Origin: Saccharofermentans sp.
GTDB taxonomy: Bacteria; Bacillota; Clostridia; Saccharofermentanales; Saccharofermentanaceae
DNA length: 38,628 bases
Reading direction: 5' to 3'
NCBI GenBank assembly: GCA_016292145.1
Contig: JAEFBA010000016.1
Coordinates: 1 to 38,628, forward strand
The notes beneath the pieces are model-generated. The model saw nothing but the letters and a program-made list of their open reading frames with translations, was not told the origin of the DNA and searched no databases. The position numbers and the translations under genes are program-made. This document shows, one piece after another, positions 16,534-24,691 of this stretch. Numbering within the stretch: position 1 is the stretch's first letter; each line of letters begins with the position of its first letter.

Positions 16534-19075
16534 AGAATATGTAATGGTAAATGAGGATTCTTATCCGAACGGAGTAAACGTGGTAATGACTGTGATCATT
16601 ACAACGCTTTTATGCACCGGATTTTCCGCCATGTTCGCAACGGCTTATGAATTCGGGAACGGGATCTGGTCATTCGTTTTTATTGCTCTCGTTGCCTCAA
16701 CGGTATTCTCCCTGCTCTACTATCCGTGCAAAAAGAAGCTGACGGCAGCTGTTCTTATCGCAACACCGCTCCTTATTGCCCTTGCCGTATACTGGGATCT
16801 CTTCAATACTCAAAAAGGCTTAAACGCACTGCTCTATAACCTCCAGCGCTATGCATTCTTTTTCCTGCCGGATATTTTCGAAGGCGGATCATCAGCGGAC
16901 GGAGTATATATCACCGCATTCCTTAATGCATATAACATTGCAGCGATCAGTTTTATGACCCATGCGCTCATGAGGCGCAAAAACATACCATGGGCACTGC
17001 TGTTTTTTGTGCCGCTCTTTGTTTTCGCCGTTGAGAACACATCAATGCTCCCGCATGCCGTATCCTGCATTGTCGCTGCGGCCGGTGTTCTGCTTGCGGT
17101 ACTTGCACATGCGATGCGCAACAAGGAAATCGGCGCATCCGGGAAAATGCTCATGATACTGGCAGTTCCGGTGCTTTTGTTCTCCATTCTGATCGGAGTC
17201 ATCTTCCCTGCAAAAGACTATGACAAGGATGAACTGGCGTCTGATTTCCTTACCTATGGAAAGGAATTGGCCGAGAATATATCGAGTTCTTTGAGTGAGA
17301 AGTTTGATGTCATCATCAACGGCATCAACAACCCTAATCTCGGCAAAGACAACAACTTCCTCTTCTCGCTCGCGCCGTCACCGACAAACCTCAGGAATGT
17401 CGGTCCTTTCGATCCTGTCGAGGAGCCGGTCTTCAGGATACACAAGATGTATAACGCTGATTACAGTGGCCCCATAAACCCCAACAATCCGACCGCAATG
17501 TATCTGAAGATCGAATCGCTCGATGAATATAAAGACAATATGCTCCGCAGCTCAAAGATCAAGGGCAAAGTCTATAAGAACGGGGCTGAGCCTGACCCTG
17601 TGGAAGCACCTTTTAAGGTAAAGATCGAACCTTTGGACAACAAGTGGGTGGATATCTCCCCTTACTATACAGACTTCTATGTAGCGGGAAACAAGAAGTA
17701 TCAGACAGTAAATGCCTTCAACACGACCAAGGACGGCGCTTCCACCTATGCGTACTGCCCTGTTCCGGTAAAGACAGGCAACATCTATTCTGATGAATAT
17801 ATCGAGGATTATGTCTACGGCACGAACCTTAAGGTCCCGAAGTCGACAGAGATGGCGCTCATAAGCAGCGGCGCCCTGCCTGACTGGTATCTGGATGTAT
17901 ATCACGGCTATGTAACTATGTCTGATGCGGAAAAGGTCAGACGTGTCACAGATTATGTCTGTTCGCTTCATCCGTACAGCAAGGAAACGGATTATCCTCC
18001 GAAGGATGTCGACTTTGTAGTATGGTTCATCACTGATGCCGAGACAGGAATCTGTGTCCACTATGCGGCTACGACGGTCGTACTCTTAAGATTGATCGGT
18101 GTCCCCGCAAGGTATGTGCGCGGTTATGTCGATTCGGTCACGCATGCCGATACCGAATATTATATCTATTCGACACAGGCACACGCGTGGTTCGAGTTTT
18201 TCGAGCCTGAATACGGATGGATCCTTGGAGATTCGACACCCGGAGCTTATATGAATGCCGCAGATTTTAATATCAACGGTGTTGCAAGGCAGTATCCGGA
18301 GATCGAACAGGCACAATACGCGCGAGGATACACATCGATATTCAATCCCGATTACACCTCCACAACGACGACCACTGAGACAACGGAAGAGACGACTTCT
18401 GATACGGAAGAAACTTCCGGTTCGGATACAGAACCCACAACCGGGACAACAACTGAGACAACACCTGAAACCACGCTTGAGACTGAGCCGGGCGACACTC
18501 CGACTCCGGCAGATCAGACTGAGCCGTCTGATGCCGTAACAGCTTCCTCAGAGACAATGCCTTCCGGGCAGACTCCTTCAGGCACTCCGGATAATAATAT
18601 CACCCCGTCGATTGTAATAAGCGGGGACACGTTCGGACCCGGAACAAATATTTATATGAGTCCTGATGGTGAGATCCATGTCGCACTCGAAGAGAATAAG
18701 CTTCTGGCGGCAATAGGCAATACCCTTCTTACGATATCGTTAATTGCATTGCTTGCAGATCTGCTGCTCATCGGATGGACCGTTTACTGGCGCCGTCAGT
18801 TCGCGAAAAAGGACCCTGTCAGAAGAGCCATCTCCGGTTACCATTACTTCAGCTTTATGAGCCGTATATTCAAATACGCTCTGCCAAAAAGGGCAAGACT
18901 GATCGCAGAGAAAGCGGCTTTCTCACAAGATAAGATCACACTCCGGGAATCCGAAGCCTTGATCACGATATGCGTTAGGGATATGACTGAGATAGCCAAG
19001 GGCTTTAACAGGTTCAAAAAGTTCCTTTTCGCCGCTCTGGCTGTAAAGATCAGAAATAAGAAACCTTCTCTGTAA
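16523..19075 (+). CDS. Membrane transglutaminase-like protein (TgpA-type)
   Basis: An 850-residue membrane protein, third member of the MoxR/DUF58/transglutaminase operon. It has about six N-terminal helices (to about residue 235) and an extracytoplasmic region with a transglutaminase core. The apparent Cys-His-Asp triad is C511 (TGICVHYA), H554 (QAHAWFEF) and D570 (LGDSTP). A Thr/Glu/Ser/Pro-rich low-complexity linker (about 612-690) precedes one C-terminal helix (about 728-752) and a basic cytoplasmic tail. The triad looks intact, so it may be an active protease or crosslinking enzyme at the envelope. The start is GTG 16523, given AGGAGG at 16511-16516; ATG 16544 is the alternative. It ends 5 bases from the convergent tautomerase gene. 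Confidence 0.88.
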   Translation: MRTKEYVMVNEDSYPNGVNVVMTVIITTLLCTGFSAMFATAYEFGNGIWSFVFIALVASTVFSLLYYPCKKKLTAAVLIATPLLIALAVYWDLFNTQKGLNALLYNLQRYAFFFLPDIFEGGSSADGVYITAFLNAYNIAAISFMTHALMRRKNIPWALLFFVPLFVFAVENTSMLPHAVSCIVAAAGVLLAVLAHAMRNKEIGASGKMLMILAVPVLLFSILIGVIFPAKDYDKDELASDFLTYGKELAENISSSLSEKFDVIINGINNPNLGKDNNFLFSLAPSPTNLRNVGPFDPVEEPVFRIHKMYNADYSGPINPNNPTAMYLKIESLDEYKDNMLRSSKIKGKVYKNGAEPDPVEAPFKVKIEPLDNKWVDISPYYTDFYVAGNKKYQTVNAFNTTKDGASTYAYCPVPVKTGNIYSDEYIEDYVYGTNLKVPKSTEMALISSGALPDWYLDVYHGYVTMSDAEKVRRVTDYVCSLHPYSKETDYPPKDVDFVVWFITDAETGICVHYAATTVVLLRLIGVPARYVRGYVDSVTHADTEYYIYSTQAHAWFEFFEPEYGWILGDSTPGAYMNAADFNINGVARQYPEIEQAQYARGYTSIFNPDYTSTTTTTETTEETTSDTEETSGSDTEPTTGTTTETTPETTLETEPGDTPTPADQTEPSDAVTASSETMPSGQTPSGTPDNNITPSIVISGDTFGPGTNIYMSPDGEIHVALEENKLLAAIGNTLLTISLIALLADLLLIGWTVYWRRQFAKKDPVRRAISGYHYFSFMSRIFKYALPKRARLIAEKAAFSQDKITLRESEALITICVRDMTEIAKGFNRFKKFLFAALAVKIRNKKPSL

Positions 19076-19080
19076 AAGAC

Positions 19081-19308
19081 TTAATCGCAGGTATATCCGG
19101 GCTTCTTGTAAAGAGCGTCCAGAGGCTCTATCTCCTTGTCCCAGACCTTCTCTTTCCAGTCTTCTTTAGCGATCTCTTTTATGTCGACTGATACGCTTGA
19201 GGCATCACAGCCCATAGTCTCGGAAATGGCCTTAGTGACTTCTTCGGCACACCTGATCTTCTGGTCTTCGGATCTTCCGGGAAAACATTTGATTACTACG
19301 TGCGGCAT
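19081..19308 (-). CDS. 4-oxalocrotonate tautomerase-family enzyme
   Basis: A 75-residue tautomerase-superfamily protein. Proline follows the initiator Met (MPHVVIKCFPGR), giving the N-terminal catalytic Pro after Met removal. The length and sequence pattern (EIAKEDWKEKVWDKEI) are like E. coli PptA/YdcE more than the 62-residue XylH type. The natural substrate is unknown. GGAGGT precedes the ATG. It lies 17 bases after the membrane-protein gene on the same strand and is likely co-transcribed with it. Confidence 0.85.
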   Translation of the reverse strand: MPHVVIKCFPGRSEDQKIRCAEEVTKAISETMGCDASSVSVDIKEIAKEDWKEKVWDKEIEPLDALYKKPGYTCD

Positions 19309-19325
19309 AAGATACCTCCTTATTG

Positions 19326-20087
19326 TTAAGCCACGTCACTTACTGTGCGGGTCTTATAGATATAGATTGATTCGATGATCAGGATGACTGCAGGGATCAC
19401 CGGGAACACCAGCAGGAGGATCTCTGCTGCACCGCTCCTGGCACCTGCCCTTGTATATAAGAAAGTGTTTATCATATCAACGCAGGCCGAACAGATAAAT
19501 GTCAGGAGCGGGAAAATAAAGAGCACTCTCCTTCTCGCCCTTTCATCTGTCTTCAGGCAGAGATTGATAACGGCGATAACGGGAACAGCGTTTATGATGA
19601 TTGCAAGGAACCTTACTGCCACATAGAGTGCGAAAGATATCTTGCCTGAAAAATAGTATCCTGTCGCAAGATTAGAGGATAAAAAGGCTCCCAAATATAT
19701 GGCCTCTGCAATAAGCATAACGATCATGTGGATCTTGCCCACCTTGTAATTCTTCATGAAGTGAAGGCAGAACAGGACTGCGAACAGTATATCCAGAGCG
19801 ATATTTGCAAAGCTTATTGCAAAACTAAGGGAATTGAAAAAACCTACAGTACTCTCCGTCATGAGCCTTACCCTGATCATGTTTGCCGGTAAGCCCGTAA
19901 GAATGCCGATTACCTGCGCTGCTGCCAGCGGGATCAGCGAATATCCGAGAAACGCGGATGACTTGTCTCTCGAAGCCGTTCTTACGCCTGAAACTATCGC
20001 GATGACCGATGATGCTGCCTGTACCAGGATAACAAAACAAGCGATCAACATACCGATAATGAGTATGAATTCTGCAAATTCTTCCAT
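19326..20087 (-). CDS. Hypothetical membrane protein, seven or so helices
   Basis: A 253-residue integral membrane protein without a family I recognise. Hydrophobic segments run through the whole length (around residues 5-33, 44-65, 80-105, 117-140, 150-175, 186-207, 218-243), and there is a basic loop TDERARRR before the sixth. I start it at ATG 20087 because AGAAGGA precedes it and the promoter -10 (TATAAT, 20126-20121) would place the RNA start only a few bases before the in-frame ATG at 20108, which would add seven residues. The tautomerase gene follows. Function unknown. Confidence 0.7.
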   Translation of the reverse strand: MEEFAEFILIIGMLIACFVILVQAASSVIAIVSGVRTASRDKSSAFLGYSLIPLAAAQVIGILTGLPANMIRVRLMTESTVGFFNSLSFAISFANIALDILFAVLFCLHFMKNYKVGKIHMIVMLIAEAIYLGAFLSSNLATGYYFSGKISFALYVAVRFLAIIINAVPVIAVINLCLKTDERARRRVLFIFPLLTFICSACVDMINTFLYTRAGARSGAAEILLLVFPVIPAVILIIESIYIYKTRTVSDVA

Positions 20088-20120
20088 ATATATCCTTCTC
20101 TTCCCCATTTTTTGAACATC

Positions 20121-20126
20121 ATTATA
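20121..20126 (-). promoter_or_regulatory. -10 element of the membrane protein/tautomerase pair
   Basis: TATAAT reads on the minus strand, about 35 bases before the chosen start. A clear -35 at the normal distance is missing; TTGCCT lies 22 bases further up. Confidence 0.4.
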
Positions 20127-20228
20127 ACACCTCGGAACACTTGCTTTGAGGCAATTACTTTACATCTGCAACAATAAGAGTTTCCCGTCTGTAATTATGG
20201 TATAAAGCATTATTGGAGGCATAAAAAA

Positions 20229-21167
20229 ATGGATAAAGGAATCAAGGCTGTACTTTGCACTACACTGGTTTTCGCGCTTGTGGCAGGAGTTATCTCAGGA
20301 TGCAATGCTGCAAACAGTAAGAATGCCGCATCAGGCGAGAAGCCGGAAGAGACTTCCTCCACAGGAGACATCAGTATCTCGGTGCCGGTCGTTACCGCGT
20401 CTGGAACAAGCGGATCTTCTTCATACAGATCCGTAAAGGATAACTATAACGGTGTTCTCCCTGATAAAGGCGTGGCAGGAGATTATGAGTTCGAGATATA
20501 TGAGCCGGCGTCCTTTAGCGTTATGACAAAAGAGCGCGGATATTATGTAGACACTTTGGATGAGCCGAACGCGCCTTATTTCATCGTTATCTGTTCAGGC
20601 GAGAAGAATACCGGCGGTTACGGGATTAAGATCGCCGATATAGGATTTCAGGACGGAAAATTATGGATCACCGCAGAAGAGACATCGCCTGATGAAGGCG
20701 ACATTGTCACCCAGGCATTCACCTGCCCGTTCTGCATTCTTAAGCTTAATAAGCTGCCGCCTGAATTCAGTGTCGTCAATACTGATGGCAAAGTCTTCAC
20801 AGACCTTTTGTTAGAAGGTGAAGTTATCAGTGACAGCAATGGTGATATCGATCCCAGAACGCTCGAAAAGGATTACAAGCTGCCCGATGGCTGGATCGCA
20901 TCCTTAAGAGACGGCGCAGGCGAGATAATGTATGAGACATTTATCTACAGGGAAGGCACAGGATATAAGTATATTAACGTGGTTGCCATGACCGAATCCT
21001 GGGGCGCTACTAAGTGGAACAATCACTTTAAGTCTGAAGGCACATGCCAGACTAAGGAAGAGGTCATTAAGGCCGCTGAAGCATTCGGTTCTGCAGGCTT
21101 CATGGTCCTCCCTGACGACCTCACGAAGGCTCATTCGGTTGATGATTTCATAAAGATGGATCTGTGA
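20229..21167 (+). CDS. Hypothetical lipoprotein
   Basis: A 312-residue predicted lipoprotein. The signal peptide ends in VISGC (lipidated C25), then a Ser/Thr/Glu-rich linker to about residue 65. The rest is a soluble mixed domain with many acidic residues; FTCPFCILKLNKLP (about 162-175) contains a CPFC pair that could form a disulfide or bind metal. I recognise no family. GGAGG at 20215-20219 sets the start. It ends 10 bases before the metal-regulated operator of the next gene. No U-rich terminator is visible in the short gap, so read-through is possible. Confidence 0.75.
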   Translation: MDKGIKAVLCTTLVFALVAGVISGCNAANSKNAASGEKPEETSSTGDISISVPVVTASGTSGSSSYRSVKDNYNGVLPDKGVAGDYEFEIYEPASFSVMTKERGYYVDTLDEPNAPYFIVICSGEKNTGGYGIKIADIGFQDGKLWITAEETSPDEGDIVTQAFTCPFCILKLNKLPPEFSVVNTDGKVFTDLLLEGEVISDSNGDIDPRTLEKDYKLPDGWIASLRDGAGEIMYETFIYREGTGYKYINVVAMTESWGATKWNNHFKSEGTCQTKEEVIKAAEAFGSAGFMVLPDDLTKAHSVDDFIKMDL

Positions 21168-21177
21168 TAAAAACTTA

Positions 21178-21245
21178 ATTTGAGAATTGTTCTCAAATCT
21201 ATTGACAAAGCACCACCTCCTGACTACAATTGAGAACGATTCTCA
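21178..21245 (+). promoter_or_regulatory. Promoter with two Fur/Zur-type operators
   Basis: The promoter is TTGACA (21202-21207), 17 bp, TACAAT (21225-21230). Operator 1 (21178-21198) has perfect 9-bp arms ATTTGAGAA and TTCTCAAAT around TTG, ending just before the -35. Operator 2 (21231-21245) has TGAGAA, CGA, TTCTCA directly after the -10 and covers the start of transcription. Both fit a 7-1-7 Fur-family box. Since the gene encodes a zinc-type binding protein, Zur is the likeliest regulator. Confidence 0.85.
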
Positions 21246-21324
21246 TATTCGTTTTCGAGCGGATATGAAGAAAGTTCTTTTATTAGTCAGGAGGAAAACC
21301 GTCTCCGGGCGGTTATTCATTAAA

Positions 21325-22425
21325 GTGAAAAAAGTTTTATCAGCAGTTGTTGCAGCTTTTCTGGCACTTGGTTCGCTTACCGCGTGCAATTCGGCAGGCG
21401 CAAAGGGAAATGACAAGCTCAAGATCGTAACCACGATCTTTCCCGAATACGACTGGGTAATGAACGTTCTGGGCGATAAGGCATCCGGCGCAGATGTCAC
21501 GATGCTTCTCGATAATGGAGTTGATCTCCATAGTTTCCAACCGACTGCAGCTGACATAATGAAGATCTCATCCTGTGATCTCTTCATCTATGTCGGCGGC
21601 GAGTCTGACGAATGGGTCGAAGACGCTCTCAAAGAAGCAGTTAACAAGGACATGGTCGTCATCAACCTCATGGACGTGTTAGGCGATTCCGTTAAGGAAG
21701 AAGAGGTTGTAGAAGGCATGCAGGAAGAAGACGAGCATGATCACGGCCATGACCACGATGAGGATCACGATCACGATGACCATGACGAAGACCATGACCA
21801 TGATGAGGACCATGATCACGATCACGATGATGATCACGACAAAGATCATGACCATGAGCACGAGCATCACCATGAGGAAGGCGAAGTCGAATACGACGAG
21901 CATGTATGGCTCTCTTTGAAGAACGCACAGGTTCTTGTAAAGAGCATTTCTGACGCCCTGCAGAAGATCGACGCTTCCAATGCAGAAGCATATAAGAAGA
22001 ATGCAGATGCATATATCGAATCACTCAAGGCATTGGACGCAGATTATAAGGCAGCAGTAGACGCTGCAGGCACAAAGACGATACTCTTCGGCGACCGCTT
22101 CCCTTTCAGATATATGGTTGACGATTACGGTCTCACATACTATGCGGCCTTCGTCGGATGCTCTGCAGAGACAGAAGCAAGCTTCGAGACCATTACTTTC
22201 CTCGCAAAGAAGGTGGACGAATTAAGTCTTCCTGCAATCTTTACGATCGAAGGAAAGGATAAGAGGATCGCTGAGACCATCGCACAGAACACTGCTTCAA
22301 AAGACCAGAAGATACTGACTCTCGACTCAATGCAGTCAGTCTCATCTAGCGACATTAAGAACGGTACGACCTATATGTCGATAATGAAAAACAACCTTTC
22401 CGTTCTTAAGGAAGCTTTGAAATAA
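21325..22425 (+). CDS. Zinc (metal) ABC transporter substrate-binding lipoprotein
   Basis: A 366-residue cluster A-I binding lipoprotein (ZnuA/AdcA type). From GTG 21325 it has a short, typical signal peptide ending in LTAC (lipidated C21). An in-frame ATG at 21265 would put 20 basic residues in front and is the alternative start. The core has LHSFQPTAAD, DEHVWLSLKNA and the clostridial-looking GDRFPFRY. Between them is a His/Asp/Glu-rich loop (about residues 138-183) with 19 His, typical of zinc rather than manganese proteins. No permease or ATPase gene is nearby, so it works with components encoded elsewhere. Expression should be repressed by metal through the double operator. Confidence 0.9.
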   Translation: MKKVLSAVVAAFLALGSLTACNSAGAKGNDKLKIVTTIFPEYDWVMNVLGDKASGADVTMLLDNGVDLHSFQPTAADIMKISSCDLFIYVGGESDEWVEDALKEAVNKDMVVINLMDVLGDSVKEEEVVEGMQEEDEHDHGHDHDEDHDHDDHDEDHDHDEDHDHDHDDDHDKDHDHEHEHHHEEGEVEYDEHVWLSLKNAQVLVKSISDALQKIDASNAEAYKKNADAYIESLKALDADYKAAVDAAGTKTILFGDRFPFRYMVDDYGLTYYAAFVGCSAETEASFETITFLAKKVDELSLPAIFTIEGKDKRIAETIAQNTASKDQKILTLDSMQSVSSSDIKNGTTYMSIMKNNLSVLKEALK

Positions 22426-22453
22426 GCCGTATTAATACCCTTTCATAGGCACT

Positions 22454-22500
22454 GCGGACATCTGTGAGTGATATAATCGCTTGCAGATGTCCGTTATTTT
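22454..22500 (+). terminator. Long hairpin and U-rich tail after the zinc-binding protein gene
   Basis: CGGACATCTG (22455-22464) and CAGATGTCCG (22484-22493) are exact complements; G-T pairs and AGTG/CGCT extend the stem inward to a loop ATATAAT. TTATTTT follows. It fits a terminator. The loop sequence TATAAT (22472-22477) could also be the -10 of the next gene. Confidence 0.7.
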
Positions 22501-22521
22501 ACAAAGGATAAAAGGAATAAC

Positions 22522-23103
22522 ATGCGTAAGATATCTTGCTTCATTCTATGTCTTATAATGGCCGGCCTTATGACCGGCTGCAATGAAGGCGGCGGTCCGA
22601 AGAACAGAATGACCGCACAGACTACAGGCATCAGGGATGTCATCGAATCGCAGATGTCAAAAGAGGCCGGGATTACATCCGAATCATCTGAAGAGACCAC
22701 GGCTGTTACTTCGCAGACCGAGTCACAGGAAACACCGACAGCGGGATCAACTGATGCGGGCAATGTGGACTTCGATCTGACAAATCTTAATTCCGACGTG
22801 ATCTATGCCGAAGTATACAGCATGATGATCTTCCCCGATCAGTACATGGGCAAGAGCGTAAAGGTGTCAGGGGTCTTCACTGTCTATTACGATGAGGCAC
22901 GCGATAAGTATCACTTCGCATGCTTTGTTGCAGACGCTGCAGCATGCTGCCAGCAGGGCATAGAATTCATCCTTGACGGTGATAAGGCATATCCTGCAGA
23001 TTACCCTCAGGAAGGCGCGGAAATAACGGTTACAGGCGTTTTCGGGACATACGATGAAGACGGAAACACTTACTGGGCCCTGACAAATGCCGCGATGGAA
23101 TGA
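22522..23103 (+). CDS. Small lipoprotein with Cys-Cys motif (OB-like domain)
   Basis: A 193-residue lipoprotein. The signal peptide ends in LMTGC (lipidated C20), then a Ser/Thr/Glu-rich linker to about residue 90. The C-terminal domain (about 95-193) has the pattern MGKSVKVSGVF...ACFVADAAACCQQGIEF...GAEITVTGVFGTY, which suggests a small OB-like barrel. The CFVADAAACC stretch recalls the Cys-Cys-Ala-Asp-Ala motif of the YcgQ/DUF1980 family, here without membrane helices. Position after a Zur-type gene suggests metal handling, but that is inference. The start follows AAAGGA/AAAAGGAA. Confidence 0.7.
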   Translation: MRKISCFILCLIMAGLMTGCNEGGGPKNRMTAQTTGIRDVIESQMSKEAGITSESSEETTAVTSQTESQETPTAGSTDAGNVDFDLTNLNSDVIYAEVYSMMIFPDQYMGKSVKVSGVFTVYYDEARDKYHFACFVADAAACCQQGIEFILDGDKAYPADYPQEGAEITVTGVFGTYDEDGNTYWALTNAAME

Positions 23104-23117
23104 GGCTGGAGGATAAC

Positions 23118-23163
23118 TTTTCGAGAACGGGGCATCAGACGGATGCCTGGGAGTGCTCGAAAA
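23118..23163. terminator. Bidirectional hairpin between convergent genes
   Basis: TTTTCGAG (23118-23125) and CTCGAAAA (23156-23163) are exact complements; GGCATC (23131-23136) and GATGCC (23142-23147) form an inner stem. It separates the lipoprotein gene from the convergent glycosyltransferase gene, and A/T-rich ends lie on both sides. Confidence 0.7.
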
Positions 23164-23165
23164 TA

Positions 23166-24632
23166 TCAGACGGTCCTGAAATCCAGGAGCCACGCAAAGC
23201 AGTACAGGATAAACGAGAAGATGGCGACTGCATAGATCGAGACCTTGGTTATGAGGCCCAAGAGGTGCGGCGCCTTATCTATCGATTTGCCCGAATAATA
23301 CGCGCCCGCAATGATCGTCGGAACGATGTATCTGTATGCCATGGTGCATGTGTAAGGGAAATCCAGACAGAAATAGACATAGGATGCGAGCTGCGATACG
23401 AGAAGGATCGTCATGACGAGATTCATCATGCTGCGCTCTTTTATCCATGTGAAGATGAAGTTCAGGACTATTGTTATCGTAAAGACCGTGAATGCTGACA
23501 AAAGGAAATATCCAACAAGTGCGAGCGGCATGTAATCGCGGTAATACTCATCATCGAAGCAGGCAGCGTTCAGTGTCTCTGAGATGATGTTGTAATCGAC
23601 GCCGTCACCGAACGCCAGAAATCTGTTCCAGACGGGCATCGGGGCTATGAGCTGTCTCGGGCTTACTTCGATGTCAGGCCTTGCGACAAATGTGATCGGG
23701 ACCTTCCAGAGAATGTAGTTTCTTACCTGATACCAGAGCCCCAAAGGTGCGCAGACAACGATGAATGCGACATATTCAAAGAACATCTTGAGCTTCGTCT
23801 TCGATTCGAAGAATGCCTTGAGCATGATGAATGCGACCGGTACCGCAATAAGACCTGCGGAGAGCTTTGCCATCATGCCGAGGCCGATGCAAAGGCTAAG
23901 GCCCATCAGCTTTAAGAAAGACTTCTTCTCATCGTTGTACCAGATGAGCGCAAGATAAAGCGCTGCGATCGCGAACATTACTGCGAGCGGATCGTTATTC
24001 AGAGCGCCGGAGAAGTATATGAACTGCGGAAGGAGTGCTACCGTAAGATATGCAACCGTCTTAGCCTTCCCGGACAGGTTCCAGAGTTCAGTGAACTTCT
24101 TCAGAACTGCTAAGGTTACGAGAGAATAGAACAGAGACAGGCTCTGCAGAGCGTCCCAGTTGTGCGCAAATGAAGGCGCGATCTTCCTGTAGATGCCGAA
24201 GAACACCGCGCTGATAAAATGCGTGAGCGGCGGATGGTAGAACTGCCAATGCAGCCTTACGTCTTCGTTAAGGAGCTTGTGGTTGTTCAGAAGATACTCG
24301 ATATATTCGGTGTGATAATTGAGCTCATGATAAGTCTCAAACTCGCCGAGATCGTGCTGTCTCTGCTCGGCGCCCGTATAAAGGACATAAAGGGTCCTTA
24401 CGCCTATTGCAAGGATCGTAACAACGGCTGTTATCCTCGCTTCTTTCCCGGCGCCTTCATTCTTTAAGATGAGATATGAGAAGCCTGCAAAGCCAATGAT
24501 CAGGACAGCGATCGTCACAGGATTCATCAGGGCGAAATTGCAGCCGGAAACTATGAGCACGAACAAAGACCATACAGCACAGGCGGCTATATCGATCCAA
24601 AGCTTTCCTTTTGTGTTGATCTTCATTCCCAT
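23166..24632 (-). CDS. Membrane glycosyltransferase, GT-C type (PMT/GT39-like)
   Basis: A 488-residue polytopic protein with about eleven helices. It resembles lipid-linked-sugar glycosyltransferases of the GT-C fold: an early extracytoplasmic loop has an acidic site (RQHDLGEFETYHELNY) and the next loop has HWQFYHPPLTHF, the PPL motif of PMT-like enzymes. It probably adds sugars to envelope proteins or glycolipids from a polyprenyl donor; the acceptor is unknown. The start is uncertain: ATG 24632 and ATG 24626 both lack a good ribosome site and lie inside an inverted repeat. It follows the large lipoprotein gene by 59 bases on the same strand. Confidence 0.8.
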   Translation of the reverse strand: MGMKINTKGKLWIDIAACAVWSLFVLIVSGCNFALMNPVTIAVLIIGFAGFSYLILKNEGAGKEARITAVVTILAIGVRTLYVLYTGAEQRQHDLGEFETYHELNYHTEYIEYLLNNHKLLNEDVRLHWQFYHPPLTHFISAVFFGIYRKIAPSFAHNWDALQSLSLFYSLVTLAVLKKFTELWNLSGKAKTVAYLTVALLPQFIYFSGALNNDPLAVMFAIAALYLALIWYNDEKKSFLKLMGLSLCIGLGMMAKLSAGLIAVPVAFIMLKAFFESKTKLKMFFEYVAFIVVCAPLGLWYQVRNYILWKVPITFVARPDIEVSPRQLIAPMPVWNRFLAFGDGVDYNIISETLNAACFDDEYYRDYMPLALVGYFLLSAFTVFTITIVLNFIFTWIKERSMMNLVMTILLVSQLASYVYFCLDFPYTCTMAYRYIVPTIIAGAYYSGKSIDKAPHLLGLITKVSIYAVAIFSFILYCFAWLLDFRTV

Positions 24633-24666
24633 CAATAGAAAGAATAAAACAGTATCAATGGGAATG
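24624..24666 (-). repeat. Inverted repeat over the glycosyltransferase start
   Basis: CATTCCCAT (24624-24632) and ATGGGAATG (24658-24666) are exact complements, 25 bases apart. In the minus-strand RNA the second arm contains both candidate start codons, so the hairpin could hide them or end the upstream transcript. Confidence 0.5.
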
Positions 24667-24691
24667 CAAATCTGTCAGGGCTTCCTAGTGC

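Noticed and set aside
21679..21903. Val/Met/Ile-rich minus-strand frame
   Set aside because: It is the antisense of the His/Asp repeat in the zinc-binding protein.
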